Positions 1-4,883 of a stretch of DNA of 8,442 nucleotides are shown here, in pieces. The translations under genes and the position numbers were made by a program. Numbering within the stretch: the first letter of the stretch is position 1; each line of letters starts with the position of its first letter. The DNA comes from Porphyrobacter sp. UBA7686 (lineage in GTDB: Bacteria; Pseudomonadota; Alphaproteobacteria; Sphingomonadales; Sphingomonadaceae), in NCBI GenBank assembly GCA_002482865.1, contig DLGU01000014.1:36364-44805 (forward strand), given 5' to 3'. A model generated the notes under the pieces. The model made no database searches. It was not told the DNA's origin and saw only the letters and a program-made list of their open reading frames with translations.

Positions 1-33
1 TTTATCGGCGTCTTGATGATCGCCAAGTTCTGA
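1..33 (+). CDS. C-terminal end of an upstream protein (partial)
   Basis: The frame starting at base 1 reads FIGVLMIAKF followed by TGA at 31-33. It is mostly hydrophobic with a single Lys near the end, as at the C-terminus of many transporters. The stop lies 31 nt before the aminotransferase ATG on the same strand, so the two genes could be co-transcribed. With only ten codons visible the protein cannot be identified, and the transporter reading is a guess from hydrophobicity. Confidence 0.4.
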   Translation, partial: FIGVLMIAKF

Positions 34-51
34 CCCTTTGCCACCTGACCT

Positions 52-58
52 AAAGGAG
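52..58 (+). promoter_or_regulatory. Shine-Dalgarno site fixing the aminotransferase start
   Basis: AAAGGAG is followed by a 6-nt spacer to ATG at 65. This favours the ATG at 65 over the in-frame ATG at 38, which has no such site. The choice matters because the start at 65 places the twin-arginine motif at residues 5-6, as expected of a Tat signal. Confidence 0.75.
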
Positions 59-64
59 CTCCCC

Positions 65-1195
65 ATGCAGACCACTCGCCGATCTTTCATCGCCAGTGCC
101 AGCCTGACCGGCGGGCTTGGCGCTTTGCCGTTCTCCGCGCTTGGCGCAGCGGTGGCCACTCCGGCTGCCGAGCCCGATTTCGGGCCGAAGATCGGTCAGG
201 CGCTGCTCAGCCGGAACGAGAACCCCTATGGCCCGGCCCCCTCGGCGCTGCGCGCGATTGCCGAGACGTCGAAGATGGGCTGCTATTACGCCGACCGTGG
301 CCTGATGCGGCTAACCGCGATGATTGCCGAACGGCACGGCGTCTCCCCCGCACAAGTCGTTGTCGGCGCCGGATCGACCGAAATCCTGTGCGCGATTGCG
401 CTGGCGTGGGGGCGGGAAGGCGCGATCCTGTGCCCCGATCTGTTCTGGGATACGACGGTTATCTATGGCGAGCGGCAGGGCATCACTTCGATCCGGGTGC
501 CGTTGACGGCCGATATGAATGTCGATCTGCCAGCGATGGCGGCTAAGGCGCCTGACGGGGTCGCGCTGATCCAGCTGTGCAACCCCAACAACCCCACCGG
601 CGTGCTGATCGAGCCTGCCGCGCTGCGCAGCTTTGCCGCAGAAGTGACCCCACATGCGACCTTGCTGGTGGACGAAGCCTATAACGAGCTGACCGACCGG
701 CCCGAAGACAACGCGATGGTCGATCTGGTGCGCAGCGGCAAGGATGTGATCGTGTGCCGCACCTTCTCCAAGATCTACGGCATGGCGGGCCTGCGCGTCG
801 GCTATGCCATCACCAGCGAAGCCAATGCCAAGCGCATCCAATCGCACCTGATGAGCTTTGGCGGCAATCTCGCCGGGCTGGCGGCCGCGATTGCGAGCTA
901 TGACGACACGCCCTTCCTCACCCAGTCGCGCGCCGCCGTGCTGGAAGGCCGCGCGATGATCCTGGATGCCGTCGCCAAGGCGGGACTGACCGCGCTCCCT
1001 TCGCAGACCAATTTCGTCTTCGTGAAGGTGCCCGATGCCGACGCCCTGCGCGATGCCATGGGCCAACGCGGGATTTCCATCCGTGGGACCTATGGCGAAT
1101 GGAAAGGCTATTCGCGGGTCAGCACCGGGCGGATCGAGGACGTCTCCCGTTACGCTGCCGCGCTACCGGAACTGACCCAAAAGCTGTGGGGCTGA
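65..1195 (+). CDS. Tat-exported HisC-like PLP-dependent aminotransferase (class I/II)
   Basis: This 376-residue fold-type I aminotransferase resembles histidinol-phosphate aminotransferases, which move an amino group between an amino acid and a 2-oxo acid using pyridoxal phosphate. Visible family marks are NENPYGP near residue 50, NPNNPTG at 173-179, the PLP-ring Asp D203 with Y206 in DEAYNEL, the Schiff-base lysine K236 in TFSKIYG, R244 in GLRVGY, and a substrate-carboxylate Arg, R351, in SRVSTG. The N-terminus TTRRSFIAS followed by a hydrophobic stretch and Ala-rich sites near residues 25-34 is a Tat signal. A cofactor enzyme that folds in the cytoplasm fits Tat export. The true substrate is unknown. 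There are no his genes nearby, so a role in histidine synthesis is unlikely. It follows a partial gene by 31 nt and converges on the thioesterase. Confidence 0.9.
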   Translation: MQTTRRSFIASASLTGGLGALPFSALGAAVATPAAEPDFGPKIGQALLSRNENPYGPAPSALRAIAETSKMGCYYADRGLMRLTAMIAERHGVSPAQVVVGAGSTEILCAIALAWGREGAILCPDLFWDTTVIYGERQGITSIRVPLTADMNVDLPAMAAKAPDGVALIQLCNPNNPTGVLIEPAALRSFAAEVTPHATLLVDEAYNELTDRPEDNAMVDLVRSGKDVIVCRTFSKIYGMAGLRVGYAITSEANAKRIQSHLMSFGGNLAGLAAAIASYDDTPFLTQSRAAVLEGRAMILDAVAKAGLTALPSQTNFVFVKVPDADALRDAMGQRGISIRGTYGEWKGYSRVSTGRIEDVSRYAAALPELTQKLWG

Positions 1196-1202
1196 TCGTC
1201 CG

Positions 1203-1982
1203 CTAGCCAAAGACGGCGACGCACTGGATCCCGTCGAGCACTTGCTGGCCATCAGCGTCCCACAGCCGCAGCCGCTCTGACGAATAGCCTGCTGCGGCAT
1301 GCTGGCTGGCGTTTTCGGCCAGATACCAGCCATCGCGTGATCGGCTTTCGGGATCGAGCACGTTGAACGACCAGTTGATCGAACTGATCGGGCCTTGCCG
1401 CTGCATCACCCGCATGGCGCCAGGCGGCATGACGTCGCCCATCAGCACCAGCTTGGAGACCGGGTCGAGATCATGCGCCTCGGTCAGCCGTGCCCAGCGC
1501 CGCACCGTCGCTCCGCGATCCTCGCCCCGGGTCTGGCCGTGGCGAAGTTCGAAGTTCTTGGCGACAAAGCTCGGCGCGAAGCTGTGGGTGACCTCTTGGG
1601 TATCTTCCGGCGAGCCGGGCCAGTTTTCGGGCGGGGCTGCTGGTTGGACCGCATTCGCCTCCCGCCCTTCGGCAAACAGCCAGAAGGCGCTGAGCGCGAC
1701 CTTCCCGTCACTGATGATCTCGCTGCGCACCTGAGTCACATTCCGCCCCTGTCGGATGATCTCGGCCGAGAGCGCGATCTCTTCGCCCACCGGCGCGACA
1801 AAGGCGATCTGGCCCGCACGCAAGGGGGGCAGGCCGCTAAAGGCGCGGGTCGCCATGGTATAGGCCACTAGCGCCGAAGCCCCGCCATACAGCGTGCGTC
1901 CCTGCATCCAGTCGGCGGCATGGGTGAGGCGGGCCGGGCCGGGCTGGCCGGTGACGGGTTCGAGCAGGCTGGCGATGGTCAT
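1203..1982 (-). CDS. Acyl-CoA thioesterase-like double-hotdog protein
   Basis: This 259-residue protein resembles the TesB-like acyl-CoA thioesterases, which hydrolyse acyl-CoA to free acid and CoA in the cytoplasm. The first hotdog half (about 1-125) has DWMQGRTLYGG at residues 24-34, the family's glycine-rich turn into the central helix, followed by the strand around FVAPVGEEIALSAEIIRQGR. The second half (about 130-259) carries the WSFNVLD and GWYLAENASQHAAAGYSS segments and ends in RLWDADGQQVLDGIQ, like the typical TesB C-terminus. No signal peptide or membrane segment is seen. The ATG at 1982 has no strong Shine-Dalgarno, but the protein is full length from it. The stop is 7 nt from the converging aminotransferase stop, so the transcripts probably overlap at their 3' ends. 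The substrate chain length cannot be read from the sequence. Confidence 0.82.
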   Translation of the reverse strand: MTIASLLEPVTGQPGPARLTHAADWMQGRTLYGGASALVAYTMATRAFSGLPPLRAGQIAFVAPVGEEIALSAEIIRQGRNVTQVRSEIISDGKVALSAFWLFAEGREANAVQPAAPPENWPGSPEDTQEVTHSFAPSFVAKNFELRHGQTRGEDRGATVRRWARLTEAHDLDPVSKLVLMGDVMPPGAMRVMQRQGPISSINWSFNVLDPESRSRDGWYLAENASQHAAAGYSSERLRLWDADGQQVLDGIQCVAVFG

Positions 1983-2123
1983 AGCGGCCAGCTTTGCCGC
2001 GTGATCGCAGCGCGGTCCAGACTGACGTTGCGTAAACCAGAGCGTCCTGAAACATGCATTGCCAAGCAGCCCCCGAATCGCTAGTGCGCCGCTTCCGTCC
2101 GAGGCATCTGCCTTGGGTGGCTC

Positions 2124-2197
2124 GGCCCGATGGCGGAGTGGTTACGCAGAGGACTGCAAATCCTTGCACGCCGGTTCGATTCCGGCTCGGGCCTCCA
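2124..2197 (+). tRNA. tRNA-Cys (anticodon GCA)
   Basis: A complete cloverleaf can be folded by eye. The acceptor GGCCCGA (2124-2130) pairs with TCGGGCC (2187-2193). The anticodon stem GAGGA/TCCTT encloses CTGCAAA with GCA at 2156-2158. The T arm is GCCGG-TTCGATT-CCGGC (2170-2186). The discriminator is T2194, the U73 typical of tRNA-Cys, and CCA is encoded at 2195-2197. It reads UGC/UGU codons. Confidence 0.96.
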
Positions 2198-2247
2198 CCT
2201 TTGCATTGCGCCCGCGCGCCCACACGATTAGGGCCGCGAGCAGGAAT

Positions 2248-2323
2248 GCCGCTTTAGCTCAGTCGGTAGAGCACATCATTCGTAATGATGGGGTCACGTG
2301 TTCGAGTCACGTAAGCGGCACCA
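2248..2323 (+). tRNA. tRNA-Thr (anticodon CGT)
   Basis: The acceptor GCCGCTT (2248-2254) pairs with AAGCGGC (2313-2319). The anticodon stem CATCA/TGATG encloses TTCGTAA with CGT at 2281-2283, reading ACG codons. The T arm is ACGTG-TTCGAGT-CACGT (2296-2312). The discriminator is A2320 and CCA is encoded at 2321-2323. It begins 50 nt after tRNA-Cys on the same strand, so a shared transcript is possible. No clear terminator follows. Confidence 0.96.
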
Positions 2324-2375
2324 CCTGCCTTCAGGCACTCTCCCAAAGTGAATGTTCGGGATACCGACCGGCCGA

Positions 2376-3674
2376 TTAATCCAGCTCGATCACGGTTCCG
2401 CGCGCCATGACAAACTGAACATCCTTGTAAACCGACACATCCTTCAATGGGTCGCCCGAGACTGCGATGATGTCAGCGCTTTTGCCCGGTGCGATTGTGC
2501 CGACCTTATCGGAAAGGCCGAGCAGGTCAGCGGCGTTGATCGTGGCTGCGACCAATGCGCTTTCGGGTGTCATGCCATGCGCGACCATGAGCTCGAATTC
2601 GTCGCCATTGCGGCCATGCTTCGACACGCCAGCGTCAGTGCCGAAAGCGATACGGACCCCGCGTGGCACGAGCGTCTCAAGTGTCTTGCCGGTGATCTCG
2701 ATGCGCCATTTGATCTTGGCGAGGACATCAGGCTCATAGGCATCGGGGTTCGCCGCGAGCCTTTCCTTATATCCGTTCACTGTCGACAAGGTCGGGACGT
2801 AATAGGTTTTGCTCTTCGCCCACAGCGCGATGACGTCCTCGTTGAGCATGGTGCCATGTTCGATCGAATCGACGCCGAGCTTGAGCGCCTGGAGAGTCCC
2901 GTCGGCGCCGTGCGAATGGACCGCCACCTTGCGTCCGAACATCCGCGCGGTGGCGACGACCGCTGCGGCCTCATCATCGAACATCTGGCTGCCGAGCCCC
3001 GCGCCAATCCGGCTGTTGACGCCGCCGGTGATGGTCATCTTGATCACGTCCGCGCCGCGGCCGATCTGTTGTCGCGCTGCGCGGCGGCAGTCTTCGGCCC
3101 CGTCGCAGGTACTGCCCGAGCCCGCAAAGAAGGGTCGCAGTTCGTCACGATAGCCGAGCGCGTCGTCAGAATGGCCGGCCGTGCCCGACAGGCTACTGCC
3201 GGCATCAACGATCCGCGGCCCCATCGCCTTGCCGGCATTGACCGCGTCGCGCAGCGCGAAGACCGCGCCGTCGCCGTCGCCGAGATTGCGCACGGTGGTG
3301 AAGCCCGCTCGCAGCGTTTTCATCCCGTTGGCCTGTGCATTGAAGGCCTGGGCGGCGGGAGACAGAGTCACCGCCTCCAATTGTCCCGCCAACCCGCCGG
3401 AATCGCTGGTCAGGTGCACGTGGCTATCGATCAGTCCGGGGAGCACCGTATGATTGCTCAGGTCGATGAACTCAGTCCCGTCGGGACGTTCCGCATGCCC
3501 ATCAACGACTGAAACAATCAGACCATCCTCGACAATGATCGTCGATGGTCCGCGCGGCGCTTCGCCGGGCACGTCGATCAGGCGGCCGGCATGAATGACG
3601 GTCGTCTGCGCCACGACCATCGACGGCATGATGATCGACATACCGACGGTGGCTGCAAAGATAACCGATTTCAT
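2376..3674 (-). CDS. Secreted metal-dependent amidohydrolase (Xaa-Pro dipeptidase/imidazolonepropionase-like)
   Basis: This 432-residue member of the amidohydrolase superfamily opens with a Sec-type signal (about residues 1-22, MKSVIFAAT...VVAQ). It then has the usual small N-terminal beta domain and a TIM barrel carrying the binuclear metal set: H85 and H87 in DSHVHL, a likely carboxylated lysine K212 in IKMTITGG, H253/H255 in VHSHG, H273 in IEHGTM and D347 in FGTDAG. The C-terminal strand segment GTIAPGKSADIIAVSGDPL returns to the beta domain. Characterised relatives, including Caulobacter enzymes once annotated as prolidases, hydrolyse dipeptides or N-acyl amino acids, so an exported dipeptidase role is plausible; the exact substrate is inferred. 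C190 and C196 could form a disulfide outside the cytoplasm. The start is supported by AGGGG (3683-3687, minus strand) 8 nt upstream. It is divergent from the HPP gene and ends about 50 nt past tRNA-Thr. Confidence 0.88.
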   Translation of the reverse strand: MKSVIFAATVGMSIIMPSMVVAQTTVIHAGRLIDVPGEAPRGPSTIIVEDGLIVSVVDGHAERPDGTEFIDLSNHTVLPGLIDSHVHLTSDSGGLAGQLEAVTLSPAAQAFNAQANGMKTLRAGFTTVRNLGDGDGAVFALRDAVNAGKAMGPRIVDAGSSLSGTAGHSDDALGYRDELRPFFAGSGSTCDGAEDCRRAARQQIGRGADVIKMTITGGVNSRIGAGLGSQMFDDEAAAVVATARMFGRKVAVHSHGADGTLQALKLGVDSIEHGTMLNEDVIALWAKSKTYYVPTLSTVNGYKERLAANPDAYEPDVLAKIKWRIEITGKTLETLVPRGVRIAFGTDAGVSKHGRNGDEFELMVAHGMTPESALVAATINAADLLGLSDKVGTIAPGKSADIIAVSGDPLKDVSVYKDVQFVMARGTVIELD

Positions 3675-3700
3675 ACATTTTTCCCCTGTTCCCGGCCAAC

Positions 3701-3729
3701 CGTCTACCTTCTGCGCCAGGCTCGCTCAA
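3701..3729 (-). promoter_or_regulatory. Candidate promoter of the amidohydrolase gene
   Basis: On the minus strand TTGAGC (3729-3724), a 17-nt spacer and TAGACG (3706-3701) resemble a sigma-70 -35/-10 pair, with four and three matches to consensus. Transcription would begin near 3694, giving a leader of about 20 nt that contains the AGGGG ribosome site. The match is weak and was picked by position as well as sequence. Confidence 0.28.
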
Positions 3730-3751
3730 GCAGCATTGTCCATTCATCCGG

Positions 3752-3781
3752 TTGACGATGTTACGAGTGAAGGCGAATAGA
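3752..3781 (+). promoter_or_regulatory. Candidate promoter of the HPP-family gene
   Basis: TTGACG (3752-3757) is a good -35 match (five of six bases). The best -10 partner at 18 nt is AATAGA (3776-3781), with only three matches. A start near 3788 would give a leader of about 45 nt to the TTG at 3833. It lies just upstream of the minus-strand candidate, so the two promoters would be back to back. Confidence 0.25.
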
Positions 3782-3817
3782 CGCGGATTGTAGAAGCGGG
3801 CGGCCTTGCGCGCTTCC

Positions 3818-3824
3818 AGAGGGG
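3818..3824 (+). promoter_or_regulatory. Shine-Dalgarno site favouring the TTG start at 3833
   Basis: AGAGGGG lies 8 nt before a TTG at 3833. The alternative in-frame TTG at 3806 has only a weak purine stretch ahead of it, and no ATG or GTG occurs before the first membrane segment. The site therefore selects the later TTG. Confidence 0.4.
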
Positions 3825-3832
3825 CGAGTTTT

Positions 3833-4531
3833 TTGTTCGAGGCTCTCTTTCGGCACTCTGCTTCTTTGATCCCGCAAGGCGTATTTGGGCAACTCGGATG
3901 GCTGCGGGGGTCCTTGGGGGCGGCCGCTGCCATCGCAGTAGCTGGTTTTACGACCGCGATGCTGATGCAAGATCAGGCCACCAATTTTCCATTTCTGATC
4001 GCGCCGCTGGGGGCTTCGGCTGTGCTGGTCTTTGCCGTTCCAGCCAGCCCTCTGGCTCAGCCTTGGTCCGTGATCGGCGGCAACTTCGTTTCTGCAGTCA
4101 TCGGGCTGAGTCTGGGAACATGGATCGGCGAGCCCAACATGGCCGCCAGCTTAGCTGTCGGCCTGGCGATCGCCATCATGACCTTTGCACGCTGTCTTCA
4201 CCCGCCGGGCGGTGCCTGCGCGTTGTTGTGCGCTCTGGGCGCGACAGGCGCGGACGGTTGGACCTTCTTTTATCTGATGCCCATCATGGCGAATGTGCTC
4301 ACATTGTCGCTGGTTGGCTGGGCTTTCAACAACCTGACAGGGCATCGCTGGCCCCACGTTATTGTGCCCACGTCGCCGACTTTGGTCGATAGCGGTCTGC
4401 GGCACACTCGGGAGGATATCGAGGCCACCTTGGCTGGCTGGGACGAACTGCTCGACGTTGATGTTGATGATCTCGATGCGTTTTACCGCGCTCTAAACGA
4501 ACGATCCTCCGCGCGTCAGACCCGGCAATGA
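3833..4531 (+). CDS. HPP-family integral membrane protein
   Basis: This 232-residue inner-membrane protein (from TTG 3833; 241 from TTG 3806) belongs to the HPP family. It contains FPFLIAPLGASAVLVFAVP, then PLAQPWSVIGGN, and the signature LHPPGGA with the HPP triplet at residues 123-125. Four to six hydrophobic segments lie between about residues 26 and 166. Plant and cyanobacterial HPP proteins have been reported as nitrite transporters, but no nitrogen genes adjoin this one, so its cargo is unknown. The C-terminus (TREDIEATLAGWDELLDVDVDDLDAF, about 192-217) matches the acidic linker that, in longer family members, precedes paired CBS domains. Here the protein stops soon after, so the CBS part is absent. 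Its lower GC content and TTG start differ from neighbouring genes. It is divergent from the amidohydrolase. Confidence 0.85.
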   Translation: MFEALFRHSASLIPQGVFGQLGWLRGSLGAAAAIAVAGFTTAMLMQDQATNFPFLIAPLGASAVLVFAVPASPLAQPWSVIGGNFVSAVIGLSLGTWIGEPNMAASLAVGLAIAIMTFARCLHPPGGACALLCALGATGADGWTFFYLMPIMANVLTLSLVGWAFNNLTGHRWPHVIVPTSPTLVDSGLRHTREDIEATLAGWDELLDVDVDDLDAFYRALNERSSARQTRQ

Positions 4532-4724
4532 CGTCGCAGCAAACCGCTGTATCGCATCATCCGCTGATTAGGTCCGGCCGGGTCGCATCAATCGCACCGG
4601 CGCTCCGGTCTGCGCAGCAACGCATCTGGCGGAGCGTGGTGGCCTGTTCGTCGATAAAGTCCTGCGCTTCGTCGTGCGGCTGCCCCGCGTGCCGGGAAGG
4701 GTTGCTAGCGATGACGGACCGGGG

Positions 4725-4738
4725 CGACACATGTGTCG
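4725..4738. repeat. Perfect 14-bp palindrome (possible operator)
   Basis: CGACACATGTGTCG equals its own reverse complement; the flanking bases (G and G) break the symmetry. It lies 146 nt upstream of the tldD-like start in otherwise non-coding sequence. Such a site could bind a dimeric regulator, but no regulator gene is in the window. The role is inferred only from symmetry and position. Confidence 0.35.
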
Positions 4739-4834
4739 GGCGGGGGGCTGCCATCCATTCCGTGCTGAGCGGTTTGATTACCGCGCGGACTTCCGGCACC
4801 CATTCCCCCCGGGTGCAGAACTATGGCCGGATTG

Positions 4835-4853
4835 CCTTCGGATTCCCCGAAGG
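4835..4853 (+). promoter_or_regulatory. 7-bp hairpin in the tldD-like leader
   Basis: CCTTCGG (4835-4841) pairs perfectly with CCGAAGG (4847-4853) around the five-base loop ATTCC. GGCC at 4825-4828 and 4862-4865 could extend it as an outer stem. It ends 17 nt before the ribosome-binding site of the tldD-like gene. No run of T follows, so it is not a typical intrinsic terminator. It may affect translation or mark the 3' end of an upstream RNA. Confidence 0.35.
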
Positions 4854-4870
4854 ATGCGGCGGGCCGGGTT

Positions 4871-4876
4871 GAGGAG
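4871..4876 (+). promoter_or_regulatory. Shine-Dalgarno site fixing the GTG start of the tldD-like gene
   Basis: GAGGAG is followed by a 7-nt spacer to GTG at 4884. The reading frame stays open upstream to an ATG at 4674, but that extension has no ribosome site and would bury the twin-arginine motif about 70 residues inside the protein. The GTG start puts the motif at residues 3-4. Confidence 0.7.
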
Positions 4877-4883
4877 TATTCAC

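Larger units (their letters stand above)
4532..4883. other. 352-nt intergenic region with no convincing gene
   Basis: The stretch between the HPP stop and the tldD-like start codes for nothing recognisable. A plus-strand frame begins with an ATG at 4528 that overlaps the HPP stop (ATGA) and runs 114 codons to 4872, with seven Cys, five of them clustered. A minus-strand frame of 80 codons (4799-4557, GTG start) has more ordinary composition but matches no family I know. Third-position GC is about 74-76% in both frames by hand count, so it does not choose between them. The region also holds a perfect palindrome (4725-4738), a small GCGGT/ACCGC hairpin (4769-4784) and a 7-bp hairpin (4835-4853). 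No credible -35/-10 pair for the downstream operon was found. Confidence 0.6.

Noticed and set aside
1193..1205. Bidirectional terminator between the converging aminotransferase and thioesterase genes
   Set aside because: Only 7 nt separate the stops and no stable stem with T runs is visible on either side.
2059..2087. TTGCCA ... TAGTGC as a promoter for the tRNA pair
   Set aside because: The -10 element matches consensus poorly and other equally good pairs can be found by chance in this stretch.
2248..2323. tRNA-Thr as an integration site for an island carrying the amidohydrolase and HPP genes
   Set aside because: No repeat of the tRNA 3' end is seen downstream in the window and there is no integrase or transposase gene.
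2326..2337. Small hairpin TGCC-TTCA-GGCA after tRNA-Thr as a terminator
   Set aside because: The stem is only four pairs and no T run follows.
2352..3512. Long plus-strand open frame of 386 codons opposite the amidohydrolase
   Set aside because: It is antisense to a gene with a full set of catalytic motifs and a signal peptide. Its own translation is rich in Arg, Asp and His, with no recognisable domain, which is usual for shadows in GC-rich DNA.
4557..4799. 80-codon minus-strand frame with GTG start in the intergenic gap
   Set aside because: A purine run upstream and ordinary composition make it possible, but no family is recognised and an overlapping plus-strand frame has similar third-position GC. 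The evidence is too weak for a gene call.
4674..4883. Longer 614-residue version of the TldD-like protein starting at ATG 4674
   Set aside because: There is no Shine-Dalgarno before 4674, the extra 70 residues are Arg/Pro-rich without a domain, and the extension would place the Tat motif internally. GTG 4884 has a good site.
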